Numbered from the stretch's first letter, positions 18,540 to 27,796 are shown. The stretch is DNA of 64,000 bases from Microbacterium azadirachtae (GCF_000956505.1 NZ_JYIX01000035.1:124001-188000); one strand, 5' to 3'. The notes: a model not told the origin generated them from the letters alone. Numbers and translations are program-made.

Positions 18540-19109
18540 ATGGGCGGCCAGAACCGGGCGACGACGACGCTGGAGGAGCGGCGACCGCGCCGCGCCGATG
18601 CCGCGCGGAACTTCGACGCCCTCGTCGCCGCAGGGCGCGAGGCGTTCGCCGAGGACGGCTCCGGCGCCTCGCTCGAGGACATCGCACGCCGGGCGGGCGT
18701 GGGAATCGGCACGCTGTACCGCAACTTCCCCACTCGGGACGACCTGATCGAGACGCTCTACCTCCGTGAGGTCGCCGCGCTCGCCGACGCCGCCGACGAG
18801 GTGGCCGACCTGCCGCCGCGGCAGGCGTTCGAGGCGTGGCTCGACCGCTTCGTCGAGTACGTGGGCACCAAGCACGTGCTGCTCGACGGCCTGAACCGGG
18901 AGTCGACGGTGTTCGCGGAGTGCCGCGGTGTGATGCTGGGCGCGGGGGAGCCGTTGCTGCGGCGCGCGCAGGAGGACGGCGCCGTCAAGGCGGACGTCGC
19001 GATCGCGGACGTCGTCAAGCTCATCGCCGGTGTGAGCGCGGTCGCCTACGACGACGAGGAGCAGCGCCGCCGCGTGCTCGGCCTCGCGATCGGTTCGCTG
19101 CGCTCCTAA
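18540..19109 (+). CDS. TetR-family transcriptional repressor
   Basis: 189 residues. The N-terminal DNA-binding domain reads [20 protein letters not shown] (HTH at about 43-62) and is followed by a helical ligand-binding domain ending in [15 protein letters not shown]. It most likely represses the divergent MFS exporter and itself through the CGGAGG-N3-CCTCCG palindromes. The stop codon overlaps that of the convergent dapD by two to three bases. Confidence 0.9.
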   Translation: MGGQNRATTTLEERRPRRADAARNFDALVAAGREAFAEDGSGASLEDIARRAGVGIGTLYRNFPTRDDLIETLYLREVAALADAADEVADLPPRQAFEAWLDRFVEYVGTKHVLLDGLNRESTVFAECRGVMLGAGEPLLRRAQEDGAVKADVAIADVVKLIAGVSAVAYDDEEQRRRVLGLAIGSLRS

Positions 19110-20059
19110 GCGTGCAGCGCCTCGTTGAGCGTGACGCCCACCCCGGCGCGGCGCACGGCCTCGACGGCACCGGAGAGCGAGTTGCGGCGGAACAGGATCC
19201 CGTTCTCGCCGCTCAGTTCGCCGCCCTTGACGACGGGGCGGCCGCCGTCGGCCAGGGGGGCGCCGTCGGCGAGCACGATCTTCGTCCCGGCCGTGACGTA
19301 GAGCCCCGCCTCGACGATGCAGTCGTCGCCGAGGGAGATGCCGATGCCGGCGTTCGCGCCCAGCAGCGTGCGCGCGCCGATCGAGACGCGGTGCGTGCCG
19401 CCGCCGGAGAGCGTGCCCATGATCGAGGAGCCGCCGCCGATGTCGGATCCGTCGCCGACGACGACGCCCTGCGAGATCCGGCCCTCGACCATGGATGCGC
19501 CGAGCGTCCCCGCGTTGAAGTTCACGAAGCCCTCGTGCATGACCGTGGTGCCGGGCGCCAGGTGGGCACCGAGGCGCACCCGGGAGGCGTCGGCGATCCG
19601 CACGCCCTCCGGGAGCAGGTAGTCGGTGAGCCGCGGGAACTTGTCCACGCCGGAGATCTGGATCCCCGCGCGCTGCAGCAGTGGGCGCAGCCGCGCGGCG
19701 TCGGCGGGGAGCATCGGTCCGGCGCTGGTCCAAGCGACGTTCGGCAGGTGGCCGAAGATGCCGTCGAGGTTCAGCTCATTGGGGCGCACCAGCAGGTGCG
19801 AGAGGGCCTGCAGGCGCAGGTAGGCGTCGGCGGTCGACGCCGGGGCGGCATCCAGATCGATCGACAGCTGCACCGCTTCGACGGTGACGTTGCGGCGCTC
19901 ATCCGGACCGGCGAGCGCCTCGAAGGTCATCGCGGAGGCGGCGAGGGCTCCCGCGGACGGCTCGACCGTGCCGATCTCGGCGAACCAGGCGTCCAGGACG
20001 GTTCCGTCGCCGGCGATGGTGGTCAGTCCGGAACCGTGGATCATGCGAGCGTCGGTCAT
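19106..20059 (-). CDS. dapD: 2,3,4,5-tetrahydropyridine-2,6-dicarboxylate N-succinyltransferase
   Basis: 317 residues, the long actinobacterial DapD form. The C-terminal half is a left-handed beta-helix with hexapeptide turns ([34 protein letters not shown]). It transfers succinate from succinyl-CoA to tetrahydrodipicolinate, the first committed step of the succinylase branch of lysine and DAP synthesis. ATG 20059 is preceded, on the minus strand, by TAGCGT with a 6-nt spacer. dapE, two steps later in the pathway, is divergent with 65 bp between starts. Confidence 0.95.
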   Translation of the reverse strand: MTDARMIHGSGLTTIAGDGTVLDAWFAEIGTVEPSAGALAASAMTFEALAGPDERRNVTVEAVQLSIDLDAAPASTADAYLRLQALSHLLVRPNELNLDGIFGHLPNVAWTSAGPMLPADAARLRPLLQRAGIQISGVDKFPRLTDYLLPEGVRIADASRVRLGAHLAPGTTVMHEGFVNFNAGTLGASMVEGRISQGVVVGDGSDIGGGSSIMGTLSGGGTHRVSIGARTLLGANAGIGISLGDDCIVEAGLYVTAGTKIVLADGAPLADGGRPVVKGGELSGENGILFRRNSLSGAVEAVRRAGVGVTLNEALHA

Positions 20060-20124
20060 GCCTCCACGCTACCGAACGCCTGCCCCCAGGTTCCCCTTCA
20101 TGACGCGGCGCTAGGGTGGGGACC

Positions 20125-21198
20125 ATGCCGCTCGATCTCACCGCCTCCGCGGCGGACATCACCCGCGCGATCTGCGACATCCCCAGCGTCTCGGGGGAGG
20201 AGAAGCCCCTCGCCGACCTGATCGAGGAGGCCGTGCGCGCACTCGGCCATCTCGAGGTGCTCCGCGACGGCAACACGATCGTCGCCCGGACGAATCTGGG
20301 CCGCGCGCAGCGCGTCGCGATCGCCGGGCACATCGACACGGTGCCGATCAACGCCAACGTGCCCACGCGCGACGTGGAGATCGACGGCGAGGCGCTGATC
20401 TGGGGTCGCGGCACGGTCGACATGAAGGCGGGCGTCGCGGTGCAGCTCAAGCTCGCCGCCGAGCTCACCGAGCCCGTGGTCGACATCACCTGGATGTGGT
20501 ACGACAACGAGGAGGTCGAGGCCGCGCGCAACGGCCTCAAGCTGCTCGCCGACCACCGGCCGGATCTGTTCGAGGCCGACTTCGCGATCCTCGGCGAGCC
20601 CTCGAACGGAGAGGTCGAGGGCGGCTGCAACGGCACGCTCCGCGCAGTCGTGCGCACGACCGGTGTGCGCGCGCACTCGGCGCGCGCCTGGATCGGCGAG
20701 AACGCGATCCACCGTGCGGCGCCGATCCTGGCCCGCCTGGCCGAGTACCGTCCGCGCGAGGTCGCCGTCGACGGCCTGGAGTACCGCGAGGGGCTGAACG
20801 CGGTGCGGATCAGCGGCGGCATCGCCGGCAACGTGATCCCCGACGCCTGCGAGGTCGAGGTGAACTACCGCTTCGCCCCGAACAAGTCCGCCGCCGATGC
20901 CGAGGCGCACGTGCGCAACGTGTTCGCCGGGTTCGCGGTCGAGATCACCGACGTCGCGGAGGGCGCCCGCCCCGGCCTGGACGCCCCGATCGCGCAGGAG
21001 TTCGTCGCCGCCGTCGGCGCGACCCCGAAGCCGAAGTACGGGTGGACCGACGTGGCGCGATTCTCCGCGCTGGGCATCCCCGCGGTCAACTACGGACCAG
21101 GGGATCCGCATCTCGCGCACCATGACGAAGAGCGGGTGCCGCTCTCGCAGATCACGGCCACCGAACGGGGCCTGCGTTCCTGGCTCAGCGGTGCCTGA
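20125..21198 (+). CDS. dapE: Succinyl-diaminopimelate desuccinylase
   Basis: 357-residue M20 family zinc hydrolase. Metal ligands are recognisable: H69 and catalytic D71 in GHIDTVP, D99 in GRGTVDMKAG, Glu-Glu in YDNEEVEAARNG, and a late HHDEERV His. It releases succinate to give L,L-diaminopimelate. ATG 20125 has TAGGGT (20112-20117) and a 7-nt spacer, consistent with a leaderless message; the in-frame GTG at 20116 overlaps that -10. The gene overlaps the next start by eight bases. Confidence 0.95.
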   Translation: MPLDLTASAADITRAICDIPSVSGEEKPLADLIEEAVRALGHLEVLRDGNTIVARTNLGRAQRVAIAGHIDTVPINANVPTRDVEIDGEALIWGRGTVDMKAGVAVQLKLAAELTEPVVDITWMWYDNEEVEAARNGLKLLADHRPDLFEADFAILGEPSNGEVEGGCNGTLRAVVRTTGVRAHSARAWIGENAIHRAAPILARLAEYRPREVAVDGLEYREGLNAVRISGGIAGNVIPDACEVEVNYRFAPNKSAADAEAHVRNVFAGFAVEITDVAEGARPGLDAPIAQEFVAAVGATPKPKYGWTDVARFSALGIPAVNYGPGDPHLAHHDEERVPLSQITATERGLRSWLSGA

Positions 21199-22462
21199 GC
21201 TCGCCGCCACGGCGGTGCCTCGCCGACGCAACGCCGCCGCAGCGCCGCGGTGGGCCGCGCGGTTCTACGCCCGCACGCCCGCCTGGGCGGGAATCCTCGC
21301 CGTCTACGTCGGCGCCCGCCTGATCACCACCGGCCTGATGTTCTGGGCGACCACGCTGTCCGGCGCGCCGGGCTCGCGGTTCGGCAACGGCGCATCGATC
21401 GCGTCATTCGTGACCGGGTGGGATGCGCAGTGGTACTGGTACATCGTCGTGTACGGGTATCCGACCGTCCTGCCGCTCGGCCCGGACGGGCACATCACTC
21501 AGAACGCCTGGGCGTTCCTGCCGGTGTACCCCTGGGTCTCGCAGGTCTTCGCGTTCCCGTTCGGCAGTGGAGGCTGGGGCGTGGGCGCCGCACTCGTCTC
21601 CCTCGTGGCCGGCTATCTCTGCTGCCTCGTGCTGTTCCGGATGATGCGCGGTCGGATCGGGCGGATGGCGGCCATGTGGACGGTCGTCTTCTTCGCCTCC
21701 GGCCCTCTGGGCGCCCTGTTCCAGGTGGGCTACGCCGAGGTTCTGAACATGCTGTTCCTGCTGCTCGCGCTGGACGGCCTGATCCGCCGCCGCTACGTGC
21801 GGCTGTATCCGCTGATCGTGCTGATGGGCTTCACGCGGCCCGGCGTCCTGGCCTTCGCGCTCATGCTCGGCCTCATGCTCGTGCTGCGCTGGGTGCGCCG
21901 GAAGGCGGATCCGCTGACCGGCCGCGAGGTCGTTCACTATCTCGCCCTCGGAGCGCTCGGCGTCGTCGTGGGCTTCGCCTGGCAGGTGATCGCGGGGGTC
22001 GCGACGGGCGTGCCGAACGCCTACCTGGAGACCGAGCTGAGCTGGCGCGGGTTCTGGATGCCGCAGGACGGGCACACCGTGTTCTCGCCGTTCGAGGGAT
22101 GGCTGAGCGCGGTGCCGTACTGGGCGCAGCTGCTGGGCCTGCCCGGGTGGCTCGGGCTCGTGGTGCTGGCACTGCTCGTCCTGCTGTTCGCCGCGGCGCT
22201 GATCTTCGGCCCCGGCGTGCGGAGACTCGGACCGGAGATCCGCCTCTTCTCGGCGAGCTACGCACTGTATCTGCTGGCCGTGTTCTTCCCTCAGTCCAGC
22301 ACGCTGCGGCTCATGTTCCCGATCGCTCCGCTCTGGGGCGCGGTCGGGTGGCGACGCTCCTGGTGGCTGCGCATCGCCGTGCTGCTGGCGTGCATCGGCC
22401 TGCAGGCGCTGTGGATCGCGAACGTGTACGGCTTCGCGAACACCTTCTGGCGCGTGCCCTGA
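21191..22462 (+). CDS. Polytopic mannosyltransferase-like protein (PIG-V/Mannosyl_trans2 type)
   Basis: 423 residues with about ten membrane helices. An early extracytoplasmic loop has TGWDAQWYWYIVVYGYP, the Trp-Asp and aromatic motif shared by PIG-V-type dolichyl- or polyprenyl-phosphate-mannose-dependent glycosyltransferases, and a later loop has PVYPWV. The likely role is transfer of a lipid-carried sugar to a cell-envelope or protein acceptor outside the membrane. GTG 21191 overlaps the dapE stop, so the two are co-translated, although no pathway link is evident. An alternative in-frame start further on would lose the first basic residues only. Confidence 0.78.
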   Translation: MPELAATAVPRRRNAAAAPRWAARFYARTPAWAGILAVYVGARLITTGLMFWATTLSGAPGSRFGNGASIASFVTGWDAQWYWYIVVYGYPTVLPLGPDGHITQNAWAFLPVYPWVSQVFAFPFGSGGWGVGAALVSLVAGYLCCLVLFRMMRGRIGRMAAMWTVVFFASGPLGALFQVGYAEVLNMLFLLLALDGLIRRRYVRLYPLIVLMGFTRPGVLAFALMLGLMLVLRWVRRKADPLTGREVVHYLALGALGVVVGFAWQVIAGVATGVPNAYLETELSWRGFWMPQDGHTVFSPFEGWLSAVPYWAQLLGLPGWLGLVVLALLVLLFAAALIFGPGVRRLGPEIRLFSASYALYLLAVFFPQSSTLRLMFPIAPLWGAVGWRRSWWLRIAVLLACIGLQALWIANVYGFANTFWRVP

Positions 22463-22563
22463 ACCGGTCCGAACACGGCCCGGCCCGGCCGCGCCGCGGT
22501 AAGCGGTGTCCCAGCACCCACTAATATGGGAATCGTAGACCACCGAGGAAAGGGAGCACCGCG

Positions 22564-22737
22564 ATGGCAGCGATGAAGCCGAGGACTGGCGACGGACCCA
22601 TGGAGGCCGTGAAGGAGGGCCGGCTGATCATCGTGCGCGTCCCGCTCGAGGGCGGCGGGCGTCTGGTCGTCTCCGTCAACGACGCGGAGGCGAAGGAACT
22701 TCACGACGTGCTGAGCAACGTCGTGGCAGCCGCCTGA
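22564..22737 (+). CDS. DUF3117 protein
   Basis: 57 residues, starting MAAMKPRTGDGPMEA and containing RVPLEGGGRLVVS, the conserved core of DUF3117. Homologues occur in nearly all actinobacteria as short single-gene units (Rv1211 in M. tuberculosis); function unknown. ATG 22564 follows a GGAAAGGGAG ribosome site. TAATAT-like sequence about 40 bp upstream could be its -10. A shared terminator follows. Confidence 0.92.
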   Translation: MAAMKPRTGDGPMEAVKEGRLIIVRVPLEGGGRLVVSVNDAEAKELHDVLSNVVAAA

Positions 22738-22780
22738 GCGATCCGCACGATTGCACAGATCCAGATCTTCTCAGATCTTC

Positions 22781-22807
22781 GAAAGGCCCGCATCCTGCGG
22801 GCCTTTC
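22781..22807. terminator. Bidirectional terminator between DUF3117 and the O-methyltransferase
   Basis: GAAAGGCCCGCA (22781-22792) pairs with 22796-22807 around TCC. The A/T-rich outer ends serve both converging genes. Confidence 0.88.
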
Positions 22808-22808
22808 G

Positions 22809-23465
22809 TCATTCCGCGATGCCGGTCAGCTGCAGCAGGCCCTCTCCGACGGTGCTCAGCGCGGCGAGCACGGCGGGGGACTGCTGGGTCTCCTGGATGA
22901 GCGAGCGGTAGGCGACCGTCACCTCGTCGCGCTGCACCGGATCCGCGACCCTGCCGCCGGCGAGCACCCGCGGCACGAGTACGGTCCCGCCGGCGCGCAC
23001 GAGTCGCAGGCCGTGCTCGACGTACTCGATGACGTTCTCCGGATCCGCGTCCACGAGGACGATGTCGTAGGCGGCCTCGTTCATGCGGGGGAGCACGTCG
23101 GCGGCCCTGCCGGAGATGAACCGGGCGCGCGTCGGGGCGATCCGCGCGTCCTGGAAGGCGCTGCGGGCGGCGGCGAGGTGCTCCGGCTCGTTGTCGATCG
23201 AGGTGAGCACGGCCTTGGGGGCGCCGCGAAGCAGCCACAGGCCGGAGACGCCGGCACCGGTGCCGATCTCGACGATCGAGCGCGCGCCGGTGGCCGCGGC
23301 GAGCACGGCGATCTGGGCTCCGACGGCGGCGCTGATGGGCTGCGCGCCGAGCTCGACCGCATGCGCGCGCGCCCGCGCGATCTCATCCGGCTCGATGATG
23401 GCTTCTCGCACGTACCGTGCGTTGGCGTCCTGCTCGCTCACTTCGACTCCCTGGCGGTCGCTCAC
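22809..23465 (-). CDS. SAM-dependent O-methyltransferase (Methyltransf_3 family)
   Basis: 218 residues with a Rossmann SAM-binding core: IVEIGTGAGVSGLWL (motif I), an acidic end of strand 2 (TSIDNEPEHL) and DIVLVDADPENVIEY, which carries the metal-binding Asp of catechol-type O-methyltransferases. The acceptor is unknown. GTG 23465 is used here; a second GTG nine codons in (SEQDANARYV) is also possible. Its M. tuberculosis counterpart Rv1220c is divergent from sigE; here it is divergent from tatB directly. Confidence 0.87.
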   Translation of the reverse strand: MSDRQGVEVSEQDANARYVREAIIEPDEIARARAHAVELGAQPISAAVGAQIAVLAAATGARSIVEIGTGAGVSGLWLLRGAPKAVLTSIDNEPEHLAAARSAFQDARIAPTRARFISGRAADVLPRMNEAAYDIVLVDADPENVIEYVEHGLRLVRAGGTVLVPRVLAGGRVADPVQRDEVTVAYRSLIQETQQSPAVLAALSTVGEGLLQLTGIAE

Positions 23466-23537
23466 TGCACCGCATGTTCCCTCAGCGTAGGCGTCCTATG
23501 TGTCTGCGCGAGCGAGGCGCGGCGGTACCCTTGTGAC

Positions 23538-23999
23538 ATGTTCTTCGGCATCACCATCGAGAAGCTGCTCGTGATCGGCGTGATCGCTGCCCTTCTCGTG
23601 GGCCCCGAGCGCCTTCCGAGGTACGCGGAATCGTTCGCGCACCTGGTCAAGAAGGCCGGCGACTACCTGCGCGGCGCCAAGGATCGGATGCGCGAGGAGG
23701 TCGGGCCGGAGATCGATGAGCTCGACTGGCGCAAGCTCGACCCGCGGCAGTACGACCCGCGTCGAATCATCCGGGATGCGCTGCTGGACGACACCCCCGC
23801 CGTGCAGGCTCCCGCCGCCCCCGTGGCAGCGGTCGAAGCCGCTCCGGCGCCCGCGGCCGCGGGTTCCGCCGCGGCACTGCTGGCCACCGCGACCGCGATG
23901 AACGCCGCCTCGGCCTCGGGCGAGACCGTGCCGGCGACGAAGGGGCCGAAGGTGTTCTCCTCCGAGGAGCTTCCCCCCTACGACAGCGAAGCCACCTGA
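23538..23999 (+). CDS. tatB: Sec-independent protein translocase subunit TatB
   Basis: 153 residues: one N-terminal membrane helix (FGITIEKLLVIGVIAALLVG), the hinge GPERLPRY, an amphipathic helix and a long acidic then Ala/Pro-rich tail, the classic Tat B-type architecture. TatB recognises twin-arginine signal peptides with TatC. The Glu in the first turn of the helix is characteristic. ATG 23538 has TACCCT (23526-23531) and a 6-nt spacer, a leaderless start. tatA and tatC are not in this window, normal for actinobacteria. It converges on mrp with only 6 bp between stops. Confidence 0.9.
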   Translation: MFFGITIEKLLVIGVIAALLVGPERLPRYAESFAHLVKKAGDYLRGAKDRMREEVGPEIDELDWRKLDPRQYDPRRIIRDALLDDTPAVQAPAAPVAAVEAAPAPAAAGSAAALLATATAMNAASASGETVPATKGPKVFSSEELPPYDSEAT

Positions 24000-24005
24000 T
24001 CCCGT

Positions 24006-25133
24006 TCAGCGAGGGGTGACGGACAGGCGCCGCCCGGCGAGGCCGCGGCCCGCCTGATCGATGGCGTCCGCGACCGCGAGGATGGCGCGCGCCGCAGGAT
24101 CCTGCGGATCCCCGAGCACCACAGGCAGGCCGGCGTCGCCGCCGGTGCGCAGTGCGGGGCTCAGCGGAACGGAGGCCAGCAGCGGGACGGGGTCCGCGTC
24201 CTGCGAGAGCGCGTCCACCACGGCCTGTCCGCCGCCGGAGCCGAACAGATCGAGCACGGTCCCGTCCGGCAGGGTCAAGGCGGCCATGTTCTCCACGACC
24301 CCGATCACGCGCTGCCCGGTCTGCCGTGCCACGAGCCCGCTGCGGATCGCCACGTCGGATGCGGCCTCCTGCGGCGTGGTCACGACGAGCACCTCGGCGT
24401 GGGGCAGGAGCTGGCCGAGCGTGATCGCGATGTCGCCGGTCCCGGGCGGCATGTCGATGAGCAGCACATCCAGATCGCCGAAGAACACGTCGGTGAGGAA
24501 CTGCTGCACCGTGCGGTGCAGCATGGGCCCGCGCCACGCGACGACGGATTCGCCCTCGCGCAGGAACATCCCGATCGAGATCGCCTTCACGTCGTGCGCG
24601 ACCGGGGGCAGCATGAGGTCGTCGATCCGGGTGGGCTGGGTGCCGGGGGCGATGCCGAGCAGCCCCGGGATCGAGAAGCCGTGCACGTCGGCGTCGATCA
24701 GGCCGACCCTGCGGCCGCGCGCGGCCAGCGCGACGGCGAGGTTGGCGGTGAGCGAGGACTTGCCGACTCCGCCCTTGCCGCTCGTGACGGCGATCACGCG
24801 GGTGAGCGAGTCCGGGCCGAACGGCATCTGCCGGGGGGCCCTGCCATCGCGAAGGCGTTCGGTGAGAGCGCGGCGCTCCTCGGGCGTCATCACGCCCACC
24901 GCGACCTCGACGGCTTCGATCCCGGGGACGGCGGCTGCGGCCGCGTGCACGTCGGACTCGATCCGCGTCGCCGCGGGGCAGCCGACGATGGTCAGCGCGA
25001 TCCCGACGTGCGCGACCGTGCCGTCCACCGTGATGTCGCGGAGCATGTCGAGGTCGGCCAGCGGGCGGCGCAGCTCGGGGTCGGTGACGGCGCCGACGGC
25101 GCGCCGGACCGCGTCGGCGAGTTCGCCGGTCAC
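24006..25133 (-). CDS. mrp: Mrp/ApbC-type P-loop ATPase
   Basis: 375 residues. An N-terminal DUF59/MIP18-like domain (1-100, with C52 in VGCPAATR) precedes a deviant Walker A GKGGVGKSS at 119-127 and a ParA/MinD-like fold (IDADVHGFS, LIDMPPGTGD). Family members insert Fe-S clusters into target proteins. The C-terminal CxxC that binds the transferred cluster in typical Mrp proteins is absent: the segment after NMAALTL reads PDGTVLDLFGSGGG with no Cys. Stop and start overlap neatly with the DUF1003 gene upstream. Confidence 0.9.
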   Translation of the reverse strand: MTGELADAVRRAVGAVTDPELRRPLADLDMLRDITVDGTVAHVGIALTIVGCPAATRIESDVHAAAAAVPGIEAVEVAVGVMTPEERRALTERLRDGRAPRQMPFGPDSLTRVIAVTSGKGGVGKSSLTANLAVALAARGRRVGLIDADVHGFSIPGLLGIAPGTQPTRIDDLMLPPVAHDVKAISIGMFLREGESVVAWRGPMLHRTVQQFLTDVFFGDLDVLLIDMPPGTGDIAITLGQLLPHAEVLVVTTPQEAASDVAIRSGLVARQTGQRVIGVVENMAALTLPDGTVLDLFGSGGGQAVVDALSQDADPVPLLASVPLSPALRTGGDAGLPVVLGDPQDPAARAILAVADAIDQAGRGLAGRRLSVTPR

Positions 25134-25657
25134 GGAGCCTGCTCCGCAGGATCCTCGTCGCGCAGGTCCGCCAGCATCGCCCTGAGCTCCGCGCGCAGCA
25201 CCTCTCGGGTGACGCCCTGGGCCGAGCGCTCCTCTAGTGCCATGCGCAGCGCGACGATCTCACGGGCCAGGTACTCGGTGTCGGCGAGATTGCGTTCTGC
25301 GCGCTGCCGGTCCTGCTCGATCTGCACGCGGTCGCGGTCGTCCTGCCGGTTCTGCGCGAGCAGGATCAGGGGAGCGGCGTAGGAGGCCTGCAGCGAGAGG
25401 ATCAGGGTGAGCAGGGTGAAGTTCGTCGCGGCGGGGTCGAACTGCCAGTCCCGGGGCATGGCGATGTTCCACCACAGCCAGACGATGACGAACACCGACA
25501 TCCCGATGAGGAAGCCGGAGGTGCCCATGGCCCGTGCGAACGCCTCCGAGAACCGCCCGAAGGTGTCGCTCGACGGCATCGAGGACGAGCCCCGGCCGAG
25601 CATGCCGGAGCGGCCGCGGGGCAGATCCAGTCCCCGACGGCCCGACTTCGCCATCAT
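25130..25657 (-). CDS. DUF1003 membrane protein
   Basis: 175 residues. Two membrane helices (about 47-64 and 80-103) carry the DUF1003 signature GTSGFLIGMSVFVIVWLWWN and FDPAATNFTLLTLILSLQA; a charged coiled-coil-like tail with many Arg/Asp/Gln (QNRQDDRDRVQIEQDRQRAE) follows. ATG 25657 overlaps the stop of the MgtE-N gene (ATGA). The genes MgtE-N, DUF1003 and mrp form one transcription unit that is conserved in actinobacteria. Confidence 0.88.
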   Translation of the reverse strand: MMAKSGRRGLDLPRGRSGMLGRGSSSMPSSDTFGRFSEAFARAMGTSGFLIGMSVFVIVWLWWNIAMPRDWQFDPAATNFTLLTLILSLQASYAAPLILLAQNRQDDRDRVQIEQDRQRAERNLADTEYLAREIVALRMALEERSAQGVTREVLRAELRAMLADLRDEDPAEQAP

Positions 25658-26940
25658 CCCGCCGCTCCCGGCGTCGTGACGGACCGCGCGGATCCGTTGT
25701 GGTCATCGGCGTCGTGAGAGCGCCAGTCGTCGGGGAGCAGGTAATCGAGCACGTCGTCGACGCTGATCGCGCCGACGAGCCGGTGCGCCTGATCCACGAC
25801 CGGGAGCGAGACGAGGTCGTAGCTGGCGAGCATGCGCGCCACCTCGGCCGCTGATGCGGTCGCGGGCACCGGTTCGAGCGTGTCGTCGACGATCGCGCCC
25901 AGCCGTTCGTGCGGGGGGTAGCGCAGCATGCGCTGGAAGTGCACGACGCCGAGCAGGCGTCCCGTGGGCGTCTCGAACGGCGGCAGCGTGATGAACACCG
26001 CGGCGGCCAGGGCGGGGTGCAGCTCGTGCCGGCGGATCAGGGCCAGCGCCTCGGCGACCGTGGCGTCGGCGGAGAGGATGATCGGCTCCGGGGTCATCAG
26101 ACCGCCCGCGGTGTCGGGGCTGTAGCGGAGCAGCATGCGCACGTCTTCCGCTTCCTCGGGCTCCATGAGCTCGAGGAGGTGCTCCAGGCGGCCCTGCGGC
26201 AGCTGCGCGAGCAGGTCGGCGGCGTCGTCCGGCTCCATCTGGTCGAGGATGTCCGCGGCGCGCTCATCGCCGAGACGATCCAGGATGTCCATCTGGTCGT
26301 CCTCCGGCATCTCCTCGAGGGCGTCGGCGAGGCGCTCGTCCGGCAGCTCCTCTGCGACCTCGATACGGCGCTGCTGAGGCAGGTCGAGCAGGGTGTTCGC
26401 GAGGTCGGCGGGGTGCATCTCGGAGTAGGTGGCGACGAGCTGCTCCGCCGACTGCGCTTCACCGGGACGGTTGTGCTCGTGCACCTGGTTCCACGTCGCG
26501 AACGTGGTCGGCCCCTTCGCGAACGGAGAGGCGCTGGTCTTGGGCTTGCGCAGGAAGAGCTGGCTCACGGACCACTCGCCGAGCCGATTCGGCTCGATCG
26601 CGACATCCTCGATCACCGCGGTTCCGGAGGCGTCGGAGAAGTCGACCCGCCGGCCGACGAGCTCGGCCATGATGCGCACCTCGCCGTTGCGCGGCTTGAA
26701 GCGGCGCACGTTCATCAGCCCGGACGTGATGACCTGCCCCGTGCTGATGGATCCGACGCGCCCGATCGAGAGGAACACCTGCCTGCGGCCGGGGATCTCG
26801 CACACCAGGCCGATCACGCGAGGGGCCGCGCTACTTCGGTACACGACGACGACATCACGGACTTTCCCGATCCGGTCGCCGGCGGGGTCGAACACGGCGC
26901 ACCCGGCCAGGCGCGCGACGAAAACCCGCTGTGTGCTCAT
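25654..26940 (-). CDS. Soluble MgtE N-domain/CBS protein with PRC-barrel, lacking the membrane channel
   Basis: 428 residues. Order: PRC-barrel-like N-terminus (about 5-85), a second barrel-like segment, MgtE_N superhelix of short repeats (about 165-285, HPADLANTLLDLPQQRR and following), and paired CBS domains (about 290-410). In MgtE these cytoplasmic parts sense magnesium and gate the channel, but the five-helix channel domain is absent here. Co-translation with the DUF1003 membrane protein suggests that partner supplies membrane contact. ATG 26940 has TACGCT at the complement of 26947-26952 and a 6-nt spacer. Confidence 0.88.
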   Translation of the reverse strand: MSTQRVFVARLAGCAVFDPAGDRIGKVRDVVVVYRSSAAPRVIGLVCEIPGRRQVFLSIGRVGSISTGQVITSGLMNVRRFKPRNGEVRIMAELVGRRVDFSDASGTAVIEDVAIEPNRLGEWSVSQLFLRKPKTSASPFAKGPTTFATWNQVHEHNRPGEAQSAEQLVATYSEMHPADLANTLLDLPQQRRIEVAEELPDERLADALEEMPEDDQMDILDRLGDERAADILDQMEPDDAADLLAQLPQGRLEHLLELMEPEEAEDVRMLLRYSPDTAGGLMTPEPIILSADATVAEALALIRRHELHPALAAAVFITLPPFETPTGRLLGVVHFQRMLRYPPHERLGAIVDDTLEPVPATASAAEVARMLASYDLVSLPVVDQAHRLVGAISVDDVLDYLLPDDWRSHDADDHNGSARSVTTPGAAG

Positions 26941-27028
26941 GGTTCCAGCGTACTGTCCGAATCCCTCTGAACCGGGGCGGGTGACGGCATCCGGCGGCCG
27001 CATCGCGGGCGCATGGAACAATGGACCG

Positions 27029-27796
27029 ATGAGCATGATGAACGCGTCGGGCCCCGCGGGCGAGATCGGCGAGACGGTCGCCTCCGTCTCGGAGTACGAG
27101 GCCGCGCAGAAGCTCGTCTCGCAGCTGATCGCGGGGGAGATCCCGGCCAGGGCGATCGCCATCGTCGGCGTCGGCGTGCAGACCGTGGAACGGGTTACCG
27201 GCCGCCTCGGCTATGCGAACGCCGCGCGCTCCGGCGCCGTCAACGGCGTGCTCATCGGACTCTTCCTCTCGGCGATCTTCGTGCTGGGCAATCCCTCCGT
27301 GCCGATGCAGGCCTTCGTCGGGATCCTCTTCGTCGGCGTCGCGATCGGCATGATCCTGAGTCTCATCACGTACTCGATCGTGCGTCGCCGCCGCGACTAC
27401 GCGAGCGTCATGCAGCTCAAGGCCGACCACTACGAGGTGACGGTGCTGCCGGATTCCGTCGGCAAGGCGCGTCAGGTGCTCGGCCGCGCCGTGACGCCCG
27501 TCCCGCCGTCCGGGGCGGCTGCCGCACCGGCCACCGGCCCGGCTGCCGGTCCCGCTGCCGCGCCCCCGCAGTACGGCGAGCGCATCGAGGAGCCGCCCCG
27601 CTACGGCGAGCGCATCGTGCCCCAGCGCCCGCCGATGCCGCCGGCCCCGCCTGTCGTCCCTGTGTCGCCGGCACCCGCGGCGACGCCGCCGGTCGAGGGC
27701 GAGCCGGTCGAAGGTGCAGCCGTGGCAGACAAGCCCTCCGAGGGTGCGAACCCCGCCGAGGGCGAGAACCCGGCGGGCGACGGCGCCGCGCGATGA
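27029..27796 (+). CDS. General stress protein 17M-like membrane protein with Pro/Ala-rich tail
   Basis: 255 residues. A cytoplasmic domain (VASVSEYEAAQKLVSQLI, then IAIVGVGVQTVERVTGRLGY) similar to the YflT/GSP-17M family precedes two membrane helices (about 76-92 and 98-117), then YEVTVL and a 110-residue tail of low complexity that contains two near-repeats of PPxYGERI. Start ATG 27029 with AACAAT (27017-27022) and a 6-nt spacer suggests a leaderless message. It is divergent from the MgtE-N gene and overlaps the next gene by four bases. Function unknown. Confidence 0.78.
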   Translation: MSMMNASGPAGEIGETVASVSEYEAAQKLVSQLIAGEIPARAIAIVGVGVQTVERVTGRLGYANAARSGAVNGVLIGLFLSAIFVLGNPSVPMQAFVGILFVGVAIGMILSLITYSIVRRRRDYASVMQLKADHYEVTVLPDSVGKARQVLGRAVTPVPPSGAAAAPATGPAAGPAAAPPQYGERIEEPPRYGERIVPQRPPMPPAPPVVPVSPAPAATPPVEGEPVEGAAVADKPSEGANPAEGENPAGDGAAR

